Source: JAITWN01 sp964388175 (lineage in GTDB: Bacteria > Pseudomonadota > Gammaproteobacteria > SZUA-140). From it: a stretch of 64,000 nt of DNA. A program made the position numbers and the translations under genes. A model generated the notes under the pieces. That model saw nothing but the letters and a program-made list of their open reading frames with translations, ran no database searches and had not been told where the DNA came from. Location of the stretch: positions 1 to 64,000 of the forward strand of contig CAYLYS010000004.1 of NCBI GenBank assembly GCA_964388175.1, in the 5' to 3' direction. Below, piece by piece: positions 25,052 to 32,109 of this stretch (the first letter of the stretch is position 1; every line of letters starts with the position of its first letter).

Positions 25052-25891
25052 TCATTTATTGTGGCAAGTCAGACACACTGAACTGCCCACGGGGTCTACG
25101 CGCAAAAACAGAGGGTTGTAATCGACATGGGGATCATGGCAGGAAGCGCATTCCACATAGGGCTGCGGTTCGCCGACGAACACCCCGCGCGTTGCGACCC
25201 GGGTGTACAGCTTCATGTCGGACTTTTCGAAATCCGACGATCCCCCGACGGTACGGGTGTTGACCCACCAGAATCTTTCGCTGCCGACGATCTTGGTTTC
25301 CGCCTGATGGAAATCCGGATCGCGCCCCGGCCCGTGCGGATTGGCCTGGGAATAGCCGCCGCCGGCATACTGCACCGAAACCGGATGATCGTCGCGCAGA
25401 TCCTTGCCGAGATTGGTGATGACCGTCACCGGGCCGATCCGCCCGCCCACCGGCGCGGCCTGGCCGCTCCAGACTCCCGCCCTGAAGGCCCAGTTCTCCG
25501 CGCCCGAGCCCGGCTCGTTGATCAGTGCGTCCATGGCCTGCGTCCCGTCGTGACAGGACAGGCAGGCGATCGATACCGAGCCGATCGGCTCGATGGCCGC
25601 ATCGAGACTGGTGGAACCCAGCTGGTCATAGGTGGTGAATCCGGCACTGCCGGGATCGATGTAGCGATTCCACAGAGGAACGGCGACCGAGGCATCGGCG
25701 CCGTGCGGCGTATGGCAGAAAACGCAGATCTCCGACGTGCCGCTGAAATTGCTCGCGGCATTGACGCCGGTACTGCCAAGATTATGCTTGGTATTGAAGA
25801 TACCGGCGTTGACGGCGTGCGCCGACAGCAGTACGGCCCCGAGCATGAGAACCAGCCAGGAACGTCTGCAAGTATGGTGACTTGCTCGCAT
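25052..25891 (-). CDS. OmcE-like tetrahaem c-type cytochrome
   Basis: A 279-residue secreted cytochrome with signal peptide (about 1–29) and CxxCH motifs at 56 (CVFCHTPHG), 110 (CLSCHDGT), 248 (CASCHDPH) and 273 (CLTCHNK, at the very C-terminus). The motif order, the PLWN segment after haem 1, the DDHPVS segment between haems 2 and 3, and the terminal CLTCH recall OmcE of Geobacter, which polymerises into extracellular filaments (comparison from memory). It is the first gene of the cytochrome cluster. The closest SD-like run, GAGGGGG, is about 14 bp upstream. Confidence 0.9.
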   Translation of the reverse strand: MRASHHTCRRSWLVLMLGAVLLSAHAVNAGIFNTKHNLGSTGVNAASNFSGTSEICVFCHTPHGADASVAVPLWNRYIDPGSAGFTTYDQLGSTSLDAAIEPIGSVSIACLSCHDGTQAMDALINEPGSGAENWAFRAGVWSGQAAPVGGRIGPVTVITNLGKDLRDDHPVSVQYAGGGYSQANPHGPGRDPDFHQAETKIVGSERFWWVNTRTVGGSSDFEKSDMKLYTRVATRGVFVGEPQPYVECASCHDPHVDYNPLFLRVDPVGSSVCLTCHNK

Positions 25892-25927
25892 TGTTGCTTT
25901 TCATCCCCCTCTGGTCGCCGTGACCGG

Positions 25928-25957
25928 CGGACCACCCCACCGACGCCGGGTGGTCCG
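25928..25957 (-). promoter_or_regulatory. Hairpin in the leader of the cytochrome operon
   Basis: A perfect 10-bp stem (CGGACCACCC / GGGTGGTCCG) with a 10-base loop lies between the upstream porin stop and the OmcE-like start. No T-tract follows on the minus strand, so it is a poor intrinsic terminator. It could be an mRNA-stabilising or regulatory leader structure, or a weak terminator of the porin transcript. No confident promoter could be picked in this 125-bp gap. Confidence 0.55.
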
Positions 25958-26016
25958 GGAACTTTACCATACTTTCCGATCGATCAGCATCACGAACGCT
26001 CGCGCTCGGCGCGTGC

Positions 26017-27117
26017 TCACAGCCCCAGGTTGAAACGATGGATGATACCGGCGGAAACGGTGCTGACATCCTTGCCCGACGCTGCCGGACGAATCACGCT
26101 GCCGGCATCGTCATGATCGGGATGCAGGGCATAGCCGGACTGATCATCATTCAGCAGGGTCGCGCCGATCAGATAGAACTCCGTGCGCGGCGACATCGCA
26201 TAGGAAAACCCGAGCGCCACCATCTGCGCGCCGCTGTCGGGACGCTGATCCAGTTCGCCCAACTGACCATAGGCCAGCTTCCAGGTGAAATTGCCTGCCA
26301 CATGCGACAGGCTGCCGTACCAGGCATCGCGCTCGCCATCACCGCCGGCAAGGCGGCTGCCGTTGTCGGCCTGCTCCCAGATCAGCGCGGCGCGCGTGCC
26401 CTGGCCGAAATCCCAGCCGAACACCGCTTTCGTCGCCGAGGCATCACGCTGATCGACGGCTTCGACCTGGCCCAGCTTTTCATAACCGATACCGAGATAC
26501 AGCGGGCCGCTGACGAAGGCCAGCGTGGCGCTGTAACCGTTGAGATCGGAAGCCTCGTCCGTACGCGGCAGTTCGTCGCGCTCACGGTCGGCGATGTAGG
26601 CGAGCGCGAAACGGATGCGCCTCTGCTCCGGCGTGGCATAGTACAGAATGTTCCGCGCCCGCTCATTGAACAGCGACTGTCCGTCGACGGCGCCGACGAT
26701 GGCGCTGTGATCGGCACGGGTATTGCGGAAGATATCCAACTCGTCGCTCAGCGCGCGATAAGGCGTGACGTGACGCCCGGCCAGCAGCACGCCGAGACTG
26801 CCCTCGAGCCCGAGGAAACTGTCACGCCCCTCTTCACTCCAGGCGCCATCGTCGAGATCGACGCCCTGCTCGAACTGCCAGATGACGGAAAGCCGGTCGC
26901 GCAGACGCTCGCTGCCACGCAAACCGATGAACGACTTGTTGCTGCTCACCAGCAAAGCGTATTTTTTGACCGGCTCCTCTCCCGCAAGCGCATCGCCGTT
27001 GCCGATGACATCCACCGAGACGTGCGCCGTGCCATAGAGCTCGATCGCACTCTGTGCCGCTCCCGGCAGCGTGAGCGCCGCGATTGCCAGACACCATATC
27101 GGCGCTTTGGAATTCAT
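26017..27117 (-). CDS. Gram-negative porin (Porin_4-like)
   Basis: A 366-residue outer-membrane protein with signal peptide (cleaved near AQSA) and the trimeric porin N-terminus IELYGTAHVSVDV. Segments such as SSNKSFIGLRGSERL and the C-terminal GIIHRFNLGL fit general porins. The ATG at 27117 has GGAG 5 bp upstream; a GTG at 27123 is the alternative. It precedes the cytochrome cluster on the same strand. A role in it is possible but not shown. Confidence 0.88.
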   Translation of the reverse strand: MNSKAPIWCLAIAALTLPGAAQSAIELYGTAHVSVDVIGNGDALAGEEPVKKYALLVSSNKSFIGLRGSERLRDRLSVIWQFEQGVDLDDGAWSEEGRDSFLGLEGSLGVLLAGRHVTPYRALSDELDIFRNTRADHSAIVGAVDGQSLFNERARNILYYATPEQRRIRFALAYIADRERDELPRTDEASDLNGYSATLAFVSGPLYLGIGYEKLGQVEAVDQRDASATKAVFGWDFGQGTRAALIWEQADNGSRLAGGDGERDAWYGSLSHVAGNFTWKLAYGQLGELDQRPDSGAQMVALGFSYAMSPRTEFYLIGATLLNDDQSGYALHPDHDDAGSVIRPAASGKDVSTVSAGIIHRFNLGL

Positions 27118-27230
27118 ATTCACTCCAGTCAGATAGCCAGGGGAAAGTAGTCAAGGGGGCAAGATACAAGATAGGCGACGCCGGACACAAGCCGGGATGC
27201 GGCCAGATGCGCGCAGGTCCCATACCGCCA

Positions 27231-27262
27231 TAAAAAAAGCCGGGCACGAGGCCCGGCTTTTC
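27231..27262 (-). terminator. Intrinsic terminator after the second porin gene
   Basis: GCCGGGC / GCCCGGC stem (27239–27245 and 27251–27257) with a 5-base loop, extended by A–T pairs and followed on the minus strand by a run of seven Ts. It lies 25 bp after the stop of the porin encoded at 27288–28289 and isolates that gene from the porin at 26017–27117. Confidence 0.92.
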
Positions 27263-27287
27263 ACTACAGGTACTACTTCGCGTCGGA

Positions 27288-28289
27288 TCAGAAACGAACC
27301 ACGGCGCTGAGGATGACGGAGTCGTCGTCCGAGTTGGCACCAACGAGGATCGGATCGCCGAAGGGATCGAAGTCCAAACCGAACTCGCTGTCCAGGTTAC
27401 GCCATTCCAGACGCAGATCCAGATTGCTGGTCGCCTGCCAGTTGGCACCCACCGTGAACGCGGTCGTCTCCGCACCACCGTCGAGCTCCACCATGTCATA
27501 GCGCAGCGTCAGGCCGACGACATCGTTCAGCTTCAGCTTGGCACCCACCGAGTAGGCGTTGTCCAGGACTTCCGAGGCGGTCAGGTAGTCCACGAAGAAC
27601 GTGGTGGCGACCGAGCCCAGATCCAGGGTGTAGTCGGCGTTGAAGTTGATCAGGTTCTCGAAGCCCGCATCCTGGGTCAGGACACCGAGGGCCAGGTTCA
27701 GGCCGGGGACGGCTTCACCGCGGACATGGGCGAGGAAAGAGTTTTCTTCATCCACGCCACCGATGTCGTTCAGCGCCGCCACGGTGATCTTGGCCGGACC
27801 GGCGTTCAGGCCGACCGCGACACCTTCGATGTTGTTCTGGTACAGCTCGGTCGAGAAATCCAGCACTTCGGAGATCAGGCTGCGGCTGTAGGTGCTCTTG
27901 TTCGGGGCATCCTGCTTCTCGTAACCCAGCGGGTTGTTGAAGCGACCGATCTTGACCGTGGCCAGATCGTTGACGCGCCAGGCACCGAACATCTGCTCGA
28001 TCTCGACCGTCTCTTCGCCAGGGCTGTAACGGCTGTTCAGATCCAGATCGATGCGGCCATAGAGATCGTCGGCAATCTTGGCACCGAAGCTCACTTCGCC
28101 TTCGGTGTGGAACTTGCGCTCAGTCTCGTTGACGCCACCGGCTTCGCCGGCATCGTCGGTAATATAGAAGGAGGTTTCAGCGTGACCGTTGACGCTCAGG
28201 CCAATCTTGTTGTCATCGCCGTGAGCGAAGGCGGCGCCGCTGGCACCGAAAGCGCTGGCAACGGCCAGAACTAGAAGTCGCTTGTTCAT
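27288..28289 (-). CDS. Outer-membrane porin
   Basis: A 333-residue protein with signal peptide (MNKRLLVLAVASAFG..., ending FAHG) and a barrel of the kind annotated as porin, with strand pairs like RIDLDLNSRYSP and TVKIGRFNNPLGYEKQDAP, ending VILSAVVRF with the C-terminal Phe. Many acidic residues suggest cation selectivity (inference). The ATG at 28289 follows GGGAGAG by about 7 bp. A strong promoter and a strong terminator frame it as a single, probably highly expressed gene; its lower GC and regular codon use fit that. Confidence 0.88.
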   Translation of the reverse strand: MNKRLLVLAVASAFGASGAAFAHGDDNKIGLSVNGHAETSFYITDDAGEAGGVNETERKFHTEGEVSFGAKIADDLYGRIDLDLNSRYSPGEETVEIEQMFGAWRVNDLATVKIGRFNNPLGYEKQDAPNKSTYSRSLISEVLDFSTELYQNNIEGVAVGLNAGPAKITVAALNDIGGVDEENSFLAHVRGEAVPGLNLALGVLTQDAGFENLINFNADYTLDLGSVATTFFVDYLTASEVLDNAYSVGAKLKLNDVVGLTLRYDMVELDGGAETTAFTVGANWQATSNLDLRLEWRNLDSEFGLDFDPFGDPILVGANSDDDSVILSAVVRF

Positions 28290-28323
28290 TCTGTTGTCTC
28301 TCCCTTGCACAAGGTTGTTATAG

Positions 28324-28344
28324 GCACGTTCTCATCAAACGTGC
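28324..28344 (-). promoter_or_regulatory. Hairpin at the predicted 5' end of the porin mRNA
   Basis: GCACGTT / AACGTGC form a 7-bp stem with a 7-base loop, and the predicted transcription start falls within a few bases of its 5' side. 5'-terminal stem-loops of this sort stabilise abundant porin mRNAs such as ompA. The role is inferred from position. Confidence 0.55.
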
Positions 28345-28348
28345 GGCA

Positions 28349-28377
28349 TTTATATAACACGAGAGATAAATATGCAA
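28349..28377 (-). promoter_or_regulatory. Sigma-70-type promoter of the porin gene
   Basis: On the minus strand TTGCAT (complement of 28372–28377) is followed after exactly 17 bp by TATAAA (complement of 28349–28354), in an AT-rich stretch unlike the rest of the window. Predicted start near 28342, about 53 bp before the porin ATG. The remaining intergenic stretch up to 28550 shows no gene. Confidence 0.78.
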
Positions 28378-28550
28378 CACTATTTTGCCATTCATTTCAG
28401 CTTATTAAGATTGTTTTTGCAAAAATACAACAGCAGTTGTGCGCAAGATGCAAAAAGCGTCACACCCCAAGATGTAGGGGGAAGCGACGCGGGAAGACGC
28501 AAGATGTACCAATGGGATGGGGTATCGGGCTTGCCGAAGCGGGCTACGGA

Positions 28551-28585
28551 AACGAACAAGGCCCTGTCGCAGGGCCTTGTTCGTT
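28551..28585 (-). terminator. Terminator after tRNA-Gln
   Basis: A perfect 16-bp inverted repeat (28551–28566 and 28570–28585) with a 3-base loop lies 15 bp past the tRNA 3' end. The distal arm ends TTGTTCGTTT, giving a T-rich exit on the minus strand. It is the longest perfect hairpin in the window. Confidence 0.85.
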
Positions 28586-28600
28586 GTCGTCACATGTATT

Positions 28601-28674
28601 TGGCTGGGGGACTAGGATTCGAACCTAGATTAACGGAGTCAGAGTCCGTTGTCCTACCATTGGACGATCCCCCA
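28601..28674 (-). tRNA. tRNA-Gln (anticodon CTG)
   Basis: A 74-nt cloverleaf on the minus strand: 7-bp acceptor stem TGGGGGA/TCCCCCA, D arm with GTCCAATGGTAGGAC, anticodon stem ACGGA/TCCGT around loop CTCTGAC (anticodon CTG, decoding CAG), T arm CTAGG TTCGAAT CCTAG, discriminator G and encoded CCA. Located downstream of rpsI on the same strand. Confidence 0.96.
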
Positions 28675-28764
28675 AGTTCGTCGAAACGAGATTGCAGGAG
28701 GAAAGGGAAAGCCAGACCTCGAACGAACGGGAACGCGCCGCAGCGCCGCTCCCGTTCGCCTGCA

Positions 28765-29154
28765 TCAGCGCTTCGAGTACTGCGGACGCTTTCTGGCCTT
28801 GTGCAGACCGACCTTCTTGCGCTCGACGATGCGCGCATCGCGGGTCAGGTAACCGTGCTGGCGCAGCGCCTTCTTCTTGGTCTCGTCATAGGCCAGGATG
28901 GCACGCGCCAGACCGTGGCGGATGGCGCCGGCCTGACCGCTGGTGCCGCCGCCGCGGACGGTCACATTGACGTCGATCTGGCCGCCGAGATCGGTCGTCT
29001 GCAACGGCTGGCGCACGATCATGCGCGCCGTCTCACGTCCGAAATAGATGTCCAGCGGACGCCCGTTGACAATGATATTACCGGCGCCGCGGGTGACGAA
29101 AACGCGCGCGGTGGAGCTTTTGCGGCGTCCTGTGGTGCAGATGGTCTGCGTCAT
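28765..29154 (-). CDS. rpsI: 30S ribosomal protein S9
   Basis: A 129-residue protein with S9 landmarks: TTGRRKSSTARVFV near the start, FGRETARMIVRQPL, the glycine-rich GGGTSGQAGAIRHGLARAIL, and the C-terminal VERKKVGLHKARKRPQYSKR whose tail contacts P-site tRNA. It lies 18 bp after rplM in the usual rplM–rpsI operon. Confidence 0.98.
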   Translation of the reverse strand: MTQTICTTGRRKSSTARVFVTRGAGNIIVNGRPLDIYFGRETARMIVRQPLQTTDLGGQIDVNVTVRGGGTSGQAGAIRHGLARAILAYDETKKKALRQHGYLTRDARIVERKKVGLHKARKRPQYSKR

Positions 29155-29172
29155 CTCGATCTATCCTGCTTT

Positions 29173-29601
29173 TTAGATTTCCAGGGTCTTCGGCTGCTGG
29201 GCGGCATGCTCGTGCGTGCCGTTGGCATACACGCGCAGCTTGCGGAACATATCCCGCCCCAGCGGATTCTTCGGCAGCATGCCCTTGACGGCCAGTTCGA
29301 TGATGCGCTCGGGCTGCCGCTCCAGCATCTCCTCGAAGCGCGTGGCGCGCATGTTACCGATATAGCCGGTGTGCTGATAATAGGTCTTGTCCAGAACCTT
29401 GTTGCCGCTGACGCGGACCTGGGCGGCGTTGACCACGACGATGTAGTCGCCCGTATCCACGTTCGGGGTGTATTCGGCCTTGTGCTTGCCGCGCAGGCGC
29501 TTGGCGATCTCGCTGGCGAGACGGCCGAGGGTCTTGCCGGCCGCATCCACCACGTACCAGTCACGCTTGACGGTTTCCGGTTTGGCGCTGAAGGATTTCA
29601 T
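29173..29601 (-). CDS. rplM: 50S ribosomal protein L13
   Basis: A 142-residue protein with the L13 sequence throughout (MKSFSAKPETVKRDWYVVDA, KTLGRLASEIAKRLRGKHK, LDKTYYQHTGYIGN, GMLPKNPLGR). I start at the ATG at 29601, the universal MKSFSAK/MKTF type N-terminus. Its promoter is recognisable about 60 bp upstream. Confidence 0.98.
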   Translation of the reverse strand: MKSFSAKPETVKRDWYVVDAAGKTLGRLASEIAKRLRGKHKAEYTPNVDTGDYIVVVNAAQVRVSGNKVLDKTYYQHTGYIGNMRATRFEEMLERQPERIIELAVKGMLPKNPLGRDMFRKLRVYANGTHEHAAQQPKTLEI

Positions 29602-29661
29602 CGTACTGAAACCTCGAAAAAACACGGGTTGCGAGGGGTTGCCCCCATCCAAAGAGCGAGG

Positions 29662-29690
29662 ATTCTACAGAATCGGCGGCCGCTAGGCAA
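29662..29690 (-). promoter_or_regulatory. Sigma-70-type promoter of rplM–rpsI
   Basis: On the minus strand TTGCCT (complement of 29685–29690) is separated by 17 bp from TAGAAT (complement of 29662–29667), 60 bp before the rplM ATG. Good match to consensus and correct place for a ribosomal protein operon. Confidence 0.8.
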
Positions 29691-29713
29691 GAAGGACAGC
29701 CTCCCGGGCGGGC

Positions 29714-30019
29714 TCAGATCTGCAAGCGCTCGACGACCCGGCCGCCGATTAGGTGTTCGGCGACGATCTCGTCCACGTCGCGCTCATCGCGATAGCTGTA
29801 CCACACGCCCTCGGGATAAACGACGATCACCGGCCCCTGCCCGCAGCGGCCCAGACAGCCGGCCATATTGACCCGGACGCCATCCCGCCCCGCCAGCCCC
29901 AGCTCCTTGACCCGGGCCTTGGCGTAATCGCGCAGGCGGCGGGCACCATGATCCTCGCAGCAGGCACGGCCGTCCTCGCGCTGATTGGTGCAGAAAAAAA
30001 TGTGGCGGCGGTAAAACAC
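29714..30019 (-). CDS. Thioredoxin-like (2Fe-2S) ferredoxin
   Basis: A 101-residue protein of the family beginning YYRHHVFFCTNQR: here FYRRHIFFCTNQREDGRACC, then VRVNMAGCLGRCGQGPVIVVYPEGVWY. Cys residues in FFCTN, ACC, GCLG and GRCG fit the 2Fe-2S ligand set of shethna/NuoE-like ferredoxins. I choose the GTG at 30019 on family grounds; an in-frame ATG at 30070 would add a non-conserved Leu/Pro-rich leader coded by repeated DNA and leave only 16 bp to the most upstream start (30087) of the divergent gene. Redox partner unknown. Confidence 0.85.
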   Translation of the reverse strand: MFYRRHIFFCTNQREDGRACCEDHGARRLRDYAKARVKELGLAGRDGVRVNMAGCLGRCGQGPVIVVYPEGVWYSYRDERDVDEIVAEHLIGGRVVERLQI

Positions 30020-30027
30020 CCGACGAA

Positions 30028-30060
30028 GATACAAGAGAAAAGGCGCCGGATACAAGAGAA
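30028..30060. repeat. Direct repeat GATACAAGAGAA in a divergent promoter region
   Basis: GATACAAGAGAA is present at 30028–30039 and again at 30049–30060, a 21-bp offset (about two helical turns), between divergently transcribed ferredoxin and Fe-S oxidoreductase genes. Such spacing suits a tandem operator; alternatively it is another product of local repeat expansion. Confidence 0.6.
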
Positions 30061-30143
30061 CGGGCGGCATCCTGTATCCTGATGACTTGTACGCGATCCC
30101 GCGCGCAGCTACGCTGTGCCCCTGGAAACGGTCCCGCTCCTTG

Positions 30144-31394
30144 AATCTTCGCCAATCGATAAAATCCGAAGCCGATCTCTGCGTCAAATGCGGCCTGTGC
30201 CTGCCGCACTGCCCGACCTACGGCATCAGCCGCGACGAGGGCGAATCCCCGCGCGGACGGATCGCACTGATGCAGGCGCTGGCCGATGACGCACTGCCCC
30301 CCGGCGGCCGCCTGGATTTCCACCTCGACCGCTGTCTCGGCTGCCGCGCCTGCGAACGGGCCTGCCCGTCGCGGGTGGAATACGGACGCCTGTTGGAAGC
30401 GGGCCGGGCGCTGGCCGCCGAACGGCGCGGGGCCCGCCGCCCCCCGCTGACGCTCCGATTCCTCGCCGCCGGCGGACTTGCCCGCGCCGCCACCGTATTG
30501 CGCCTGTATCAGCGCAGCGGTCTGCAAAAGCTGATGCAAGGCTCACGCCTGCTGTCGCTGCTCGGGCTGGAGCGGATGGACCGTCTGCTGCCGCCGCTGC
30601 CGCCGCGCACACGCCTGCGCGCCCACTATCGCCACATTGCCGCCGACAAGCGTGGCGACGTCGCGCTGTTCACCGGCTGCATGGGCAACGTGCTGGAACA
30701 GGATGCATTGCAGGCCGCCATCAGGCTGTTGACGATCGGCGGTTACGACGTGCACGTGCCGCGCGCCCAGGCCTGCTGCGGCGCCTTGCACCGCCACGCC
30801 GGCGATCTCGCCGGCGCGGAAGCGCTGGCGCGACGCAACCTGGAAACATTCAATGCGCTGCCGGGAGCGACGCCGGTCTACACCGCGAGCGGTTGCGGCG
30901 CGGCGCTGTCGGAATACGCGCGCTGGCCAGGCGTCGGCAATGCGCCGCTGGCGGCATTCTCCACTGCGCCGAGCGATCTGTGCAGCCTGCTAGAAGGCGT
31001 CGACTGGCCGGATACAGTGTCCTTCCAGCCGCCGCCGACACGGGTCGCCGTGCACGACCCCTGCTCGCTGCGCAACGTGCTGCGTACGCACGAAGCGCCT
31101 TACCGTTTGCTGCGCCGCTGCATGCCAGGCCTCGACCTGGTCGCGCTCGACGGCAATGCGCGTTGCTGCGGCGGCGCCGGCGCCTATCTGCTGAACCAGC
31201 CCGACATGGCCGACAGGCTGCGCACCGACAAAATCGAAGCGCTGCGGCGCTCGGGCGCGGGCATCGTCCTCAGCTCCAACACGGGGTGCGCCATGCAACT
31301 GGGCGCCGCGGCGCGCGCGGCGGGACTCGACATCACGGTCATGCATCCGGTCACGCTGCTCGCGCGCCAACTGCATACGGACCGAAGGGACTGA
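30144..31394 (+). CDS. (Fe-S)-binding oxidoreductase subunit, GlcF/LutA-related
   Basis: A protein of about 416 residues with two N-terminal 4Fe-4S motifs (CVKCGLCLPHC and CLGCRACERAC) and two CCG domains (QACCGALHRHAG; ARCCGGAGAY), the architecture of glycolate oxidase GlcF, LutA and HdrD-like subunits. The stretch ISRDEGESPRGRIALMQAL matches a subgroup usually annotated simply as (Fe-S)-binding protein, often without a GlcD partner nearby; none is visible here. Start uncertain: TTG at 30144 leaves a proper divergent gap; an upstream in-frame TTG at 30087 is possible. Confidence 0.82.
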   Translation, partial: NLRQSIKSEADLCVKCGLCLPHCPTYGISRDEGESPRGRIALMQALADDALPPGGRLDFHLDRCLGCRACERACPSRVEYGRLLEAGRALAAERRGARRPPLTLRFLAAGGLARAATVLRLYQRSGLQKLMQGSRLLSLLGLERMDRLLPPLPPRTRLRAHYRHIAADKRGDVALFTGCMGNVLEQDALQAAIRLLTIGGYDVHVPRAQACCGALHRHAGDLAGAEALARRNLETFNALPGATPVYTASGCGAALSEYARWPGVGNAPLAAFSTAPSDLCSLLEGVDWPDTVSFQPPPTRVAVHDPCSLRNVLRTHEAPYRLLRRCMPGLDLVALDGNARCCGGAGAYLLNQPDMADRLRTDKIEALRRSGAGIVLSSNTGCAMQLGAAARAAGLDITVMHPVTLLARQLHTDRRD

Positions 31395-31448
31395 CTGGGC
31401 CGACAAGACTGAAAGGGATCGGTGCGCAACGCGCACGGAGGGAAGCGG

Positions 31449-32102
31449 CTAGACCCGATAAGCGGTATGAGTCATCACCTTGGACACCAGCCGCATCAAG
31501 CCGCGCAGCGGCGCGGGCAGCGGCGCGGCGCCCGCCTCCAGCGCCACCGTGCCGTGATGCATTTCATCTTCCTTCATCTGCTGCAAGATCGCGCGACTGC
31601 GGCCATCCGCGGCGGGCAGGCGGGACAGATGGCCGCCCAGGTGCTCGACCACCTGGCGCTCGGTTTCGACGATGAAGCCCAGACTCCACTTATCGCCAGT
31701 CCAGCCGGCCAGCGCGCCGATGGCGAAAGAACCGGCGTACCAGACGGGATTGAGGACGCTGGTGCGGCCACCGAGTTCATCGATGCGCTGCGCGCACCAG
31801 CGCAGGTGATCATTCTCCTCCAGCGCCGCCTGCTCCATCTTATCGCGCACACCGGGCAACCGGGCCGTCAACGCCTGCCCCTGATAAAGCGCCTGCGCGG
31901 AAACCTCGCCCGCGTGATTGACGCGCATCAGCCGCGCCACCTCGCGGCTCTCCTCCGCGCCCAGCTCGGCGTGCGGATGCGCGGCGGCGGGATAGTCGCG
32001 ACCGGACACCGGCGGCCGGCCGAAGACGGTGCGCACGCCGCGGTCGAGGCCGACCAGAATGCGGTCGGCCAGACTGTAGCGGCGCAGCTCCGCATCGCTC
32101 AT
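31449..32102 (-). CDS. coq7: 3-demethoxyubiquinol 3-hydroxylase Coq7 (UbiF-type di-iron enzyme)
   Basis: A 217-residue di-iron carboxylate enzyme that adds the last ring hydroxyl in ubiquinone synthesis. Ligand motifs are in place: MRVNHAGEVSAQALYQGQ, LEENDHLRWCAQRI, ETERQVVEHL and MKEDEMHHG. The internal FAIGALAGWTGDKWSLGF is also conserved. It supports ubiquinone as the quinone used by alternative complex III. It lies 7 bp after speD on the same strand. Confidence 0.95.
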   Translation of the reverse strand: MSDAELRRYSLADRILVGLDRGVRTVFGRPPVSGRDYPAAAHPHAELGAEESREVARLMRVNHAGEVSAQALYQGQALTARLPGVRDKMEQAALEENDHLRWCAQRIDELGGRTSVLNPVWYAGSFAIGALAGWTGDKWSLGFIVETERQVVEHLGGHLSRLPAADGRSRAILQQMKEDEMHHGTVALEAGAAPLPAPLRGLMRLVSKVMTHTAYRV

Positions 32103-32109
32103 GGCCGGA

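Noticed and set aside
26017..28289. The two porins as part of the electron-transfer cluster proper
   Set aside because: They resemble general porins, one has its own promoter and terminator, and neither sits next to a cytochrome by overlap. Kept as separate genes.
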